A DNA stretch of 64,000 nt from Maribacter sp. (GCA_024643345.1 JAHENB010000008.1:10949-74948); one strand, 5' to 3'. Counted from the stretch's first letter, positions 16,548 to 24,848 are shown. Numbers and translations: made by a program. The notes: generated by a model not told the origin, from the sequence alone.

Positions 16548-18076
16548 TCAGTTGTATCGTAATAGGAGCAGGACCTGGCGGCATTGTTGCTACCAAAGAA
16601 CTTTTGGAAATAGGGTTCGATGATGTTTTATGTTTAGAACAAGCCAACGGTCTGGGCGGGGTTTTCGCCAAAGGTTATGACAATCTGCAACTGACTTCTT
16701 CGGTAACCTTTAGCATGTTTTCAGATTTTTGGGTCGGAGAAGGCAAAAACCATCATTTCTGGACCAAAGAAGAAGCGGTCGCCTATTGGACCGACTATGC
16801 GATGCATTACGGTGTCCCGGACCATATTCGGTTTGGCGCCAAGGTAACAGCCGTTTCCTCCATTGAAAGCGGTGCTTGGCAAATTGGTCTAGATTCTGGG
16901 GATCAACTGCAGTGCAGGCGCCTGGTTTTGGCGATCGGTAACAACAATGTCCCAAGATTTCCCGATTGGTGCGACAAGCTGACCGATGTTTCTTATTCCC
17001 ATTCCAGGGATTACAAAAATTCCGACCGCTTTAAAGGAAAACGGGTGCTTGTCGTCGGTGGTGGTGAATCGGGTTCGGATGTCGCCTATGAAATTTCGCA
17101 AGTGGCCGAACAGTCCTGGGTAAGTTTAAGGGAATCTACCGGCTGGGTGGTTCCGCGTAAACGTGGCGGTCATGCGGCGGATGTTTCAACTCACCGCGGA
17201 ATTTGGGATTTGCCCCGGGAATATGGGGCCTATTTGAGTCCATTTGTCCTAAAGCTTGAACGTGGCAGAAAGGATCCGGTCTTCGATGCCCTGGCCGATC
17301 TCAACGATAAGGTCCGCGCACGTAATGGCATATGGGGCATTTACGGTACCAAAACCCTGGCTTTGCCCAAGGCCATCGCCAATCACGGATGTAAGGTGGT
17401 GGGAGATATTGTGGATGTAGCGGATGGCGGGCGAAAGCTGAAGACTTCAGATGGTGAAATGTTAAACGACATCGATGCGGTCGTATTCTGCACGGGCTAT
17501 CGCAATAGGGCAGAATTTATGCCGGAAGAACTTCGAGCCTGTGATCCGCGAAAACTTTATAAGCATATGTTCCATCCCGATTATGGTGATCGTATCGCTT
17601 GGATAGGATGGGCCAGACCAGGGTTCGGGAGTCAGTTCCCCATAATGGAAATGCAATCGCGCTATTGCGCCCTTATCTTTAAAGAGGTATTGGCGTTGCC
17701 GGAAACTGGCCAAATGGTACAAATTGCCAAGCAAGATATGGAGGCTTATCAATCGCAATTCGAAGAAAATGCGAATAGGATCCGAAGCTTGGTCGACTAC
17801 CACCGTTTTATGGACGGCCTGGCCAGGATCATCGGGTGCAGGCCCCCTTTGTTCATGTATTTTCTTCGCTATCCAAAACTTTGGTTACACCTTATGTACG
17901 GCCCTACCCAAGCTACACAGTTTAGGTTAAAGGGGCCCGGTAAGAAGTTGGCCTTATCCCATGAAATCATATACAGGTTGCCCATCAGTACTTTCAATCA
18001 TATTGTAAAAGCGGGTTTGCGGGGAAGGGTACGCTATGCCTTTAGGGGCCTATGGCCATCAAGAAATACGATATGA
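16544..18076 (+). CDS. FMO-like flavin monooxygenase / NAD(P)-binding oxidoreductase
   Basis: 510 residues. FAD-binding GAGPGG at 8-13, then SHSRDY and a second nucleotide-binding loop GGGESG at 172-177, and FCTGYRN near the end of the catalytic core: the layout of class B flavin monooxygenases (FMO/BVMO). The FMO signature FxGxxxHxxxY is degenerate here (VSYSHSRDY). These enzymes insert oxygen into N, S or carbonyl substrates using NADPH. An extra C-terminal region of about 80 residues, rich in aromatic and basic residues (FMYFLRYPKLWLHLMYGP), suggests membrane contact. Located between the unknown coupled gene and a sulfatase. Confidence 0.8.
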   Translation: MISCIVIGAGPGGIVATKELLEIGFDDVLCLEQANGLGGVFAKGYDNLQLTSSVTFSMFSDFWVGEGKNHHFWTKEEAVAYWTDYAMHYGVPDHIRFGAKVTAVSSIESGAWQIGLDSGDQLQCRRLVLAIGNNNVPRFPDWCDKLTDVSYSHSRDYKNSDRFKGKRVLVVGGGESGSDVAYEISQVAEQSWVSLRESTGWVVPRKRGGHAADVSTHRGIWDLPREYGAYLSPFVLKLERGRKDPVFDALADLNDKVRARNGIWGIYGTKTLALPKAIANHGCKVVGDIVDVADGGRKLKTSDGEMLNDIDAVVFCTGYRNRAEFMPEELRACDPRKLYKHMFHPDYGDRIAWIGWARPGFGSQFPIMEMQSRYCALIFKEVLALPETGQMVQIAKQDMEAYQSQFEENANRIRSLVDYHRFMDGLARIIGCRPPLFMYFLRYPKLWLHLMYGPTQATQFRLKGPGKKLALSHEIIYRLPISTFNHIVKAGLRGRVRYAFRGLWPSRNTI

Positions 18077-18125
18077 CCTCCCTATTGAAAATCAAATACT
18101 CGTGGAAAAACCAACAGCCTTTCAA

Positions 18126-19754
18126 ATGAAGACACAATTTGTTCCGAAAGCGCTACTATCATTATTGGTGCTTGGCTTTGCGGGCTGTTCCGGAGCTGCC
18201 TCACCGTCGGCAGATGACCCAAGGCCCAATATCCTGATCTTGGTCGCGGATGATCTCGGTTATGCAGACTTAGGCTGTTATGGTGGCGATATTGCCACGC
18301 CCAATATTGATGCCTTGGCGGCCCGGGGGATCAGATTCAGTAGGTTTCATACCGCACCTATGTGTGCGCCCACAAGGGCAATGCTTTTGACCGGTAATGA
18401 CAACCATATTGCCGGGATGGGTAGACAAAACCTGTCGACTTCCGTATTTGGTTACGAAGGACACTTGACCAATAGGGTGGCCACCATACCGACCTTGCTC
18501 AAACAGGTCGGATATCATACCTATATGGCGGGAAAATGGCACCTTGGCAACCGACCGGAGGACAACCCGCATCACAAAGGTTTTGAAAACTCCTTTGTCT
18601 TGCTCGAAGGGGTTGGAAATCATTACAGCGAACACGAAATTTTTAAGAATGCCCCTGCCTCAATATATACGGAAGATGGGAAAAACACACAATGGCCTGA
18701 AGGCAGTTATTCGACCAACTTCTACACCGATAAACTCATCGCCTATATCGATCAAAATAAGAAAGACCACCAACCTTTTTTTGCCTATGCGGCCTATACC
18801 TCGCCCCATTGGCCGCTGCAGGTCGATAGAAAATATTGGGAGAAATATGAGGGGCGCTTTGACGATGGCTACGACAAACTAAAAGAACAAAGGCTGGAAA
18901 GCCTTAAGAAGGCAGGAATGATACCCTTAGGTGCCACGCTACCTCCAAACCACCCTTCCGTTAGACCATGGGATTCCCTTTCTATTGCCGAAAAGAAAAA
19001 AGAATCGAGAAAAATGGAACTCTATGCGGGGATGGTAGACAATCTGGACGAGAACATCGGTCGAATCATACAGCATTTAAAAGACATCGGCGCCTATGAA
19101 AACACTTTGATCGTCTTTATGTCCGACAATGGGGCGGCGGGAGAGGATTATTACAACGACCCCGATACCAGGGAATCGATTAGCGATTATTATACCGAAG
19201 ATTACAGCATGATGGGGGAAGCCAATTCAATGATTTCCTATGGTTCTGCCTGGGCAGAAGCCGGAACTTCCCCTTTCCGCTATTTCAAAGAGTTTACCAC
19301 CAACGGGGGCATTTTGGCCCCAATGATCATGGCTGGTCCCATGATCACAAGAATAAACGAAGTACATGATGATTTTGTGACCGTGATGGACATTGCCCCA
19401 ACCCTATATGAAGTGGGCAGGGCGAACTACCCCAAAAAACTTGAAGGCAGTACCCTTTATCCCCTAATGGGGACCTCTTTGCTCGCCTTTGCCTCTGGCG
19501 GAACATCGGAAATTCATCATCCTGATTACGTGTTCGGCCTAGAACACTCGGGCTATACCATGCTCAAGAAAGGGCAATGGAAAATAACCAATACCAGCTA
19601 TCCGTTCTCAGAAGCGAATTTCGAGCTCTACGATCTTTCCGATGACCTCGCAGAGCGGCACGATCTAAAAGAACGCGCGCCGGAAAAGTACTTGGAACTT
19701 TTAAAGGAATGGTCGGCTTACTCAGATAACATGCGGTTGCAACTTCCTAGATAG
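18126..19754 (+). CDS. Arylsulfatase-family lipoprotein (S1 sulfatase)
   Basis: About 542 residues. S1 sulfatases hydrolyse sulfate esters using a Cys converted to formylglycine. The motif C-A-P-T-R at 80-84 (MCAPTRAMLLTG) and the metal site LVADDLGYADLG are intact, with SDNG in the C-half. The ATG at 18126 starts a lipoprotein signal (LVLGFAGC, Cys21); the track's 18036 start overlaps the FMO gene. It ends with NMRLQLPR. Substrate class cannot be assigned by eye. It could reverse the sulfation done by the upstream genes or scavenge aryl sulfates. A candidate maturase is encoded at 36-37 kb. Confidence 0.9.
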   Translation: MKTQFVPKALLSLLVLGFAGCSGAASPSADDPRPNILILVADDLGYADLGCYGGDIATPNIDALAARGIRFSRFHTAPMCAPTRAMLLTGNDNHIAGMGRQNLSTSVFGYEGHLTNRVATIPTLLKQVGYHTYMAGKWHLGNRPEDNPHHKGFENSFVLLEGVGNHYSEHEIFKNAPASIYTEDGKNTQWPEGSYSTNFYTDKLIAYIDQNKKDHQPFFAYAAYTSPHWPLQVDRKYWEKYEGRFDDGYDKLKEQRLESLKKAGMIPLGATLPPNHPSVRPWDSLSIAEKKKESRKMELYAGMVDNLDENIGRIIQHLKDIGAYENTLIVFMSDNGAAGEDYYNDPDTRESISDYYTEDYSMMGEANSMISYGSAWAEAGTSPFRYFKEFTTNGGILAPMIMAGPMITRINEVHDDFVTVMDIAPTLYEVGRANYPKKLEGSTLYPLMGTSLLAFASGGTSEIHHPDYVFGLEHSGYTMLKKGQWKITNTSYPFSEANFELYDLSDDLAERHDLKERAPEKYLELLKEWSAYSDNMRLQLPR

Positions 19755-19860
19755 ACCCATGAAAACGACCAAAAGCCTAATTCTTAAGTTACGGGAAACC
19801 CCGCCAAAATAAACGAAACGGAACCCATAGAAAAAGCTTTGAAAAGTTAAAATAAATGGC

Positions 19861-19989
19861 ATGAACGGATTCGATATTGTAATGGTCATCGCGGTGATCC
19901 TTTTCGCAAGATTAGGGGTACGCTTGGTCACACGTTATATAAATATGAAAAAGAACAATAAAGATCAGGACGATGCTCAAGATTTTTAG
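19861..19989 (+). CDS. Small predicted membrane protein (42 aa)
   Basis: Too short for the track. ATG 19861 to TAG 19989: MNGFDIVMVIAVILFARLGV, then a basic turn RLVTRYIN and an acidic tail KKNNKDQDDAQDF. One transmembrane helix followed by a positive cluster and a charged cytosolic tail is a plausible single-pass micro-protein. No recognised family. It lies 106 bp after the sulfatase and overlaps the start of another tiny ORF. Confidence 0.4.
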   Translation: MNGFDIVMVIAVILFARLGVRLVTRYINMKKNNKDQDDAQDF

Positions 19990-20089
19990 GAAAATCGGAC
20001 AGGTTTTGATCTCATCGGGCAAAACGGGCAAATATCTGAAGTATGCCATTGGTATGTTTTTGGCACGGATCGAATGGTCGGCACGCTAA
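19973..20089 (+). CDS. Small ORF overlapping the 42-aa gene (38 aa)
   Basis: ATG 19973 to TAA 20089, in a different frame: MLKIFRKIGQVLISSGKTGK, then YLKYAIGMFLARIEWSAR. Basic, amphipathic, no cysteine. It overlaps the previous ORF by 17 bp and the convergent DUF2461 gene by 4 bp, a packing that suggests a real coupled pair, but evidence is only coding-like composition. Confidence 0.35.
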   Translation: MLKIFRKIGQVLISSGKTGKYLKYAIGMFLARIEWSAR

Positions 20090-20739
20090 ACCATGACCGC
20101 CCTGTTCAGATACCGCCTGAACGGCAGCATTTCAAGATAAACCTGAATCACCTTCTCCTTAAAATCGGATTGCAATATTTCCGCTTTCGTCAAAGGATGC
20201 ACCACCGCAAAGGTTTTGTGTCGCAACAGATCGATATGGAGATGGTCATTGGAAAATCCCTTTGGGGCATTGGTCAGTTTTTCATCTTCATAAAGGGTCC
20301 CAAAGGTTTTTTGGAAAGCCGGTCTATTGAGGATCTTTTCCAATGCCTCCCCGTCATAGTCAATGGCCTCCCGAATATTCTTTAGGGTCTTGGATCCTGG
20401 CCGCCATAGTCCACCGGCCAAAAGCGATTCTTTAATTCCAATTTGGATATAGAAATCCCCGGTATTCGGCCTTTTGTCGACCCCTGCCCCAAAATGGTCC
20501 TTATAGGTGGGTTTATGGGGGTGGAACATCAAATTATTGTTGATACGGTTGACGCCCTTTTTCCCTGGGGTGGGATAGTATTCCTTATCCAAATGGGACA
20601 ATTCCACGTCCAGATCGTCCAACCAGCTTATGAAACCTTCCCGTACCTCTTGGTACCATTTCCGGTTTTGGTCCATCCACGCCTTGGAATTGTTTTGATC
20701 CAGGGCTTCAAGAAATTGAAAGAGGTTTTTAAAATCCAT
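20086..20739 (-). CDS. DUF2461 family protein
   Basis: 217 residues from ATG 20739 (MDFKNLFQFLEALDQNNSKAW). The TIGR02453/DUF2461 family shows NNxxWxxxNRxxY near the start, NNLMFHPHKPTYKDHFGA in the middle and GGGxWxP-like text (AGGLWRPGSKTLKNIREAI). Function unknown. The track's longer frame reads back into the preceding gene and is rejected. The start is one base after the AIM24-family stop, so the two are co-transcribed. Confidence 0.85.
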   Translation of the reverse strand: MDFKNLFQFLEALDQNNSKAWMDQNRKWYQEVREGFISWLDDLDVELSHLDKEYYPTPGKKGVNRINNNLMFHPHKPTYKDHFGAGVDKRPNTGDFYIQIGIKESLLAGGLWRPGSKTLKNIREAIDYDGEALEKILNRPAFQKTFGTLYEDEKLTNAPKGFSNDHLHIDLLRHKTFAVVHPLTKAEILQSDFKEKVIQVYLEMLPFRRYLNRAVMV

Positions 20740-20740
20740 A

Positions 20741-21547
20741 TTAAAAGCGATTGTCGCCATCCAAAAGATCGCCCAAACCGCCCAAAATACTTCCTTCCCC
20801 CTTGTCCTTGCCGCCGCCTTTGGGCGCCGCGGCCCATACCCGGCCAGCCAAACGACTGAATGGCAAGGACTGGATATATACAGTTCCCGGTCCCCGGAGG
20901 GTCGCAAAAAAGAGGCCTTCCCCTCCAAAAATGGTATTCTTGATCCCTCCTATGAATTCGATATCATAATCCACATCTTTGGTGAAACCCACGATACAGC
21001 CGGTATCGACCTTGAGCACTTCCCCTGGGGCCAAGACTTTCTTGGCCAGGGTACCGCCGGCATGTACAAAGGCCATGCCGTCTCCTTCAAGTTTTTCCAT
21101 GATAAATCCTTCCCCTCCGAAAAGGCCCCTGCCCAAACGCTTGGAGAATTCGATACCTATGGACACCCCTTTGGCCGCACAGAGAAAAGCATCTTTTTGA
21201 CAAATGAACCTGCCCTGGGTTTCCGATAGGTCAATCGGTAAAATTTTTCCGGGATAGGGCGAGGCGAAACTTACTTTCTTTTTACCATGACCGGTATTTA
21301 AAAAGGCGGTCATAAAAAGGCTTTCGCCGGTAAGCACCCTTTTGCCCGCCGAAAATATTTTCCCCAGCACGCTGTTGTCCTGGTTCGATCCGTCGCCGAA
21401 GATGGTGTCCATTTTGATGTCATTGTCCATCATCATAAAACTGCCGGCTTCCGCTACAACGGCCTCCTGGGGATCCAGTTCAATTTCGACATACTGCATT
21501 TCTTCCCCGTAAATATGATAGTCAATTTCGTGATTTGTGTTACCCAT
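20741..21547 (-). CDS. AIM24 / TIGR00266 family protein
   Basis: 268 residues, all-beta AIM24 fold: VEIELDPQEAVVAEAGSFMM, FGGEGFIMEKLEGDGMAFVHAGG, then FGGEGLFFATLRGPGTVYIQSLPFSRLAGR, the usual signature. A Gly/Lys-rich C-terminal tail (PKGGGKDKGEGSILGGLGDLL) follows. Known members form trimers or larger rings; bacterial function is unclear. A degraded second copy of its first 55 residues lies at 23717-23887. Confidence 0.88.
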   Translation of the reverse strand: MGNTNHEIDYHIYGEEMQYVEIELDPQEAVVAEAGSFMMMDNDIKMDTIFGDGSNQDNSVLGKIFSAGKRVLTGESLFMTAFLNTGHGKKKVSFASPYPGKILPIDLSETQGRFICQKDAFLCAAKGVSIGIEFSKRLGRGLFGGEGFIMEKLEGDGMAFVHAGGTLAKKVLAPGEVLKVDTGCIVGFTKDVDYDIEFIGGIKNTIFGGEGLFFATLRGPGTVYIQSLPFSRLAGRVWAAAPKGGGKDKGEGSILGGLGDLLDGDNRF

Positions 21548-21610
21548 ACTGAATCGATTTGTTTTTAATCTTATGCGTGTACATTATTTAGGTTCTGGCT
21601 TCTTCATCTA

Positions 21611-21817
21611 TCAACAACATGTATTGTTTTGCTGTATAGGTGGACATTTGACACTACCGTAGCTGCAAAATACACAACAGTCACCATGTCGTGGTTTTAA
21701 TACTTGCTTACAGTTTTTACACTCATAAAAATATTGGCAAGCATCTGTTGGCATAGTTTCTTCTTTTCTATGTCCGCAATTGGGGCAAGTAATCGTTGAA
21801 TTCAATATCACGTCCAT
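21611..21817 (-). CDS. GDCCVxC-motif small cysteine-rich protein
   Basis: 68 residues with a CPNCGH zinc-finger-like pair, CKNCK, then the hallmark GDCCVFCSYGSVKCPPIQ. This family is sometimes a selenoprotein elsewhere, and is often encoded beside MerT-type transporters; the encoded residues here are all Cys. Probably cytosolic metal or thiol binding. Its start is 1 bp from the merTP stop, so the two form an operon. Exact role unknown. Confidence 0.85.
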   Translation of the reverse strand: MDVILNSTITCPNCGHRKEETMPTDACQYFYECKNCKQVLKPRHGDCCVFCSYGSVKCPPIQQNNTCC

Positions 21818-21818
21818 C

Positions 21819-22418
21819 TTATCTTGCCTTTTTATTTGTTACTGAATATCCTGTGCCGTTAATTGCTTTCTGAATTTGAGCAATGTTTATTTTTGAGTTG
21901 TCAAACACTACTATTGCGTTTTTCTTCTTATATGAGGCAGTTGATTTCAATATTCCTGAAAGTTTGTTCACTTCGTGGTTTAGGAGTTCTTCACAACCTG
22001 TACATGTCATTCCACTTATTGAAAATTCGACGGTCTGGACAATGGATTTGTCCACCACAATAATTTGCTTTTCTGTTTTTGGATAGAAAATGGAGGCATA
22101 GTATGGAAAGACAAGCATCAAAGCTGCCAAAAGGGTTATTATACTTAAAAACTTTTTGCTTTGAATAAATTTTGTTTTTTCTTCCCCCTCACAGTTGCAA
22201 TCAGTTTCCTTTTTTGGTTTGAGTTGCCGATACCAAGCAAAACCAAGTGCCAAAATTGTTAAACCGATAAAATAGGGCCTGAATTGTTCTAACCAGGAAA
22301 AGGTCGAAGCAATTCCGCTAGTTCCCACTATAAGAGCCATAACAGGGGTTATGCAACACAAGGAGGCAGCAATCGCTGTTAACAGGCCCCCACCGATAAA
22401 CTTGTTTCCCATCTTCAT
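21819..22418 (-). CDS. merTP: Mercuric transport protein MerTP (MerT-MerP fusion)
   Basis: 199 residues. MerT half: three membrane helices with a vicinal cysteine pair in helix 1 (LLTAIAASLCCITPVMAL), as in mercury importers. A linker with CNCEGE follows, then a fourth hydrophobic segment and an HMA metal-binding domain with GMTCTGCE in place of separate MerP. In mer systems these move Hg(II) across the inner membrane to MerA. No merA or mer regulator is present here, so the metal may not be mercury. Operon with the GDCCVxC gene. Confidence 0.85.
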   Translation of the reverse strand: MKMGNKFIGGGLLTAIAASLCCITPVMALIVGTSGIASTFSWLEQFRPYFIGLTILALGFAWYRQLKPKKETDCNCEGEEKTKFIQSKKFLSIITLLAALMLVFPYYASIFYPKTEKQIIVVDKSIVQTVEFSISGMTCTGCEELLNHEVNKLSGILKSTASYKKKNAIVVFDNSKINIAQIQKAINGTGYSVTNKKAR

Positions 22419-22886
22419 TTGTTTACAAAATTACATTTTCCACTATTCAAATCAGACTGAAGCACAGGATATTAAATTTTCAATTTTGTGTACGTTCCTT
22501 AGATTCTGTTTTGATCTTAATGTTTTCCTATACATATCATAAGTATGGATCGCTTAATCATTGTTACAAAAATAAGGGCCCTATTTAAAAATAGTCCCCC
22601 GTACCATCCTTAAAATCCTTCGGAAATGGTGCTTCAGGCTTCGATGTTCCTAGGTCATAGGGTATTCAAACTTGTTTATCCTTGGCATGAACGATGTATT
22701 TGTTGGAAAGAAATTTTTGACAAATGAAATAGTGAAAAAAATAAAGCCATAATCACGAGTGACGGCCTGCCCGATTCTTGTTAAGTCTTAAGAGATAAGG
22801 TTTTATGTTCAAACTTCTAGAGCAATTTCAAATTTTGGATCATAATTATCGTACCTTATAAAGATTAATCCTAAACCAATCACATT
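22419..22886. other. 468-bp stretch with no assigned gene
   Basis: Between the divergent merTP and secreted-protein genes. It must hold promoters for both. MerTP in related genomes often has an ArsR-type regulator here; none is seen. On the minus strand a short coding-like run (DLGTSKPEAPFPKDFKDGTG) ends in TAA near 22590 but is closed upstream by a stop, so it may be a scrap of an unidentified gene. Confidence 0.45.
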
Positions 22887-23594
22887 ATGAAAAAATTAGT
22901 ATTCTTATTTAGCCTGCTGGTTGCCTGTGCGGTGAATGCCCAGGACAACTATTTTACGACGTATCGGTTTATCGTTGAACCACAGAACGTTGCCACCGTT
23001 CAGAAACTTGTGGAAGACTATTATTCAAAGAATAAACCCGAAGGCGTTTTTGTTCGCCTATTTGAAAACCATTTTCATGATGGGGGGAACATGGCCACCC
23101 ACGCCCTCGTTTTTACAGGCACACAGGAAGCGGTGGGCAATATGTATGCAGGCGGGCCCAATGATTCCTTTGCCCTCTTTTTGACCCGTCTCAACCAGCA
23201 TATCAAAGACGGTGCCGGTGCTATCATGGGGCGCGACCTTGCGGTTCATGGTGTCACAAACAACGAACGCTATCCCTTTCAGCGCTATTATATGTTGGAT
23301 GTGAAGGATACCGAGGCTTTTGACGCCGCCCACAACAAGTTACATGCCCAGCACACGCCCCCGGGGGTCATTGTGGATATGGGTAACATTATCTCAGGTC
23401 AGGCGCCAAACGGGCCCAACCGCTGGGTTATTGTAGGTTTCAAGGATATGAAGTCGGCCATGGGCGGAGTAAATTCCCTGCTCACCGGGAAAACCCTTGC
23501 AGACCGAGAGAAGGCATGGGATGAGTTCGTTGCCAGTAACGGTGGCGTGGAAGTATTGCGCACGGGGATGCGCATACTATTGGGTGCCTGGTAA
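22887..23594 (+). CDS. Secreted protein of unknown function
   Basis: 235 residues. N-terminal signal peptide MKKLVFLFSLLVACAVNAQ with likely SPI cleavage after AQ. The mature part has two similar halves: (TTYRFIVEPQNVATVQKLVEDYY ... FHDGGNMATHALVFTG) and (RYYMLDVKDTEAFDAAHNKL ... NRWVIVGFKDMKSAM). This hints at a duplicated ferredoxin-like (dimeric alpha-beta barrel) fold. Not recognised further. It is monocistronic with its own terminator. Confidence 0.75.
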   Translation: MKKLVFLFSLLVACAVNAQDNYFTTYRFIVEPQNVATVQKLVEDYYSKNKPEGVFVRLFENHFHDGGNMATHALVFTGTQEAVGNMYAGGPNDSFALFLTRLNQHIKDGAGAIMGRDLAVHGVTNNERYPFQRYYMLDVKDTEAFDAAHNKLHAQHTPPGVIVDMGNIISGQAPNGPNRWVIVGFKDMKSAMGGVNSLLTGKTLADREKAWDEFVASNGGVEVLRTGMRILLGAW

Positions 23595-23648
23595 CCCAAG
23601 GCTGGCGGCCTGATTCAAAAGCACAAAACTTTTGGTACATTAAATATG

Positions 23649-23682
23649 AAAGCCTATCAAAGAATCCTTTGGCAGGCTTTTT
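23649..23682 (+). terminator. Rho-independent terminator
   Basis: AAAGCCT-AT-CAAAG-AATC-CTTTG-GC-AGGCTTTTT: a long stem with a symmetrical internal loop followed by a T-run, 55 bp after the secreted-protein stop. Confidence 0.85.
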
Positions 23683-23716
23683 CTATGTGTAGATGTAATT
23701 TGCAAAAAACTTCGGA

Positions 23717-23887
23717 TCAGCTGTCCCGGCTCGATCCATCCCGGAAGATGGTGTCCATTGTAATCTCATTGTTCATCATCGTATTACTGCCCGCCTCGAC
23801 CACAATGGCTTCCAGGCCATCCGTTTCAATTTCGAAATGTTGCCTTTTTCCCTTATAAAAGTGACAGTCCAATTCGTGCGCGTTCAT
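23717..23887 (-). pseudogene. AIM24/TIGR00266 N-terminal fragment
   Basis: A 56-codon frame reads MNAHELDCHFYKGKRQHFEI... EAIVVEAGSNTMMNNEITMD... and stops at RDGSSRDS. It lines up with residues 6-60 of the intact AIM24 gene at 20.7-21.5 kb (HEIDYHIYGEEMQYVEIELD...). The rest of the roughly 270-residue fold is missing, so it should not fold alone. The similarity is moderate, so it is an old truncated duplicate or the relic of a paralogue. The track's longer frame (to 24004) reads back into the CDF gene. Confidence 0.75.
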
Positions 23888-23907
23888 TAGATTCAATTTT
23901 GATTTCA

Positions 23908-24702
23908 CTATTTTCCGAGTTTTAAAATCCTTGTTGCCCCTTGGATCACCAAAATAAAAACTATGGTTCCAATAATCAAATCGGGCTTGTTCGAGTTCAA
24001 CCAATGAACCAAAAGTGCGGCCATTATGACCCCCAGATTGATGATCACATCATTGGAAGTGAAAATCATGCTTGCTTTCATATGTGCTTCCTCTTTGCTT
24101 TTTGATTTTTGAAGTAAGTAAAGGCAGATTCCGTTGGCAATTAAGGCAAAAACCGAAACAATGATCATGGTAGAGAAGTCAGGAAGTTTTTCCACTCCAA
24201 AAAAGCGTCGTAATACTTCACCAAACCCGATGACAGCAAGTATGATTTGAAAATATCCCGCGAGTCTGGCGATTCTCTTTTTCCTTATCAATGTGCCACC
24301 GACCGCAAAAAGACTGATTCCATAGACAAACGAATCCGCAAGCATATCCAAACTATCGGCAACCAGTCCCATTGATTTGGCAATCAAACCGGTGGTCATT
24401 TCAATGATAAAAAAGACAAAGTTGATAGCGAGAACGGTAAGAAGTAGCTTTTTTTGATTAGAATTTTCTTCAAATTCTACTTGGTCGGTTTCTTCGGTTA
24501 TTAATTTATGTCCGCCTAAACCCAATGCAAGGATTGATTGCTCAATTGGATCCGTTGGACCAACATGAAAAACGGCCAATTTTCGATTCGGAATGTCAAA
24601 GTCAAGATGTTTTATGCTTGAAACTCCATCCAATGCCGTTCGGAGGAGGTTTTCCTCCGAAGGACAATCCATTTTCGGTATTTCAAATACCGTTTTTTTC
24701 AT
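23908..24702 (-). CDS. CDF-type cation transporter with N-terminal metal-binding domain
   Basis: About 264 residues. An HMA-like N-terminal domain (KKTVFEIPKMDCPSEENLLR) precedes a cation diffusion facilitator-like membrane part with five or six helices; the metal-site helices carry SLGLVADSLDMLADSF-like text (here GLVADSLDMLADSFVYG) and FTSNDVIINLGV. CDF proteins export Zn, Co or similar ions by proton exchange. The usual cytosolic C-terminal domain is missing. Start: ATG 24702 fits homologues (MKKT...); the track's GTG at 24717 would add five residues. With merTP nearby, a role in heavy-metal handling is likely. Confidence 0.8.
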   Translation of the reverse strand: MKKTVFEIPKMDCPSEENLLRTALDGVSSIKHLDFDIPNRKLAVFHVGPTDPIEQSILALGLGGHKLITEETDQVEFEENSNQKKLLLTVLAINFVFFIIEMTTGLIAKSMGLVADSLDMLADSFVYGISLFAVGGTLIRKKRIARLAGYFQIILAVIGFGEVLRRFFGVEKLPDFSTMIIVSVFALIANGICLYLLQKSKSKEEAHMKASMIFTSNDVIINLGVIMAALLVHWLNSNKPDLIIGTIVFILVIQGATRILKLGK

Positions 24703-24848
24703 TAGCACATTGGCCACCGCCCTTAAAAATTATAATTTAGTTTCAAAATACATTTTATGGATTAGTCTATTTCGTGTGCTTTCGTTTCTTTTTTGTCCTT
24801 TATGGTTTTGATGTGAGTTGCGCAAAGGCCTCAAGTGGTTACAAAGCA

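Noticed and set aside
20086-20928. 280-aa version of the DUF2461 gene in the ORF track
   Set aside because: The first 63 residues overlap the AIM24 gene in another frame and have no family text; the ATG at 20739 fits the family start and follows the AIM24 stop by one base.
22419-22886. Possible riboswitch or small RNA upstream of merTP
   Set aside because: Only short A/T-rich inverted segments were seen; no conserved aptamer or strong terminator stem.
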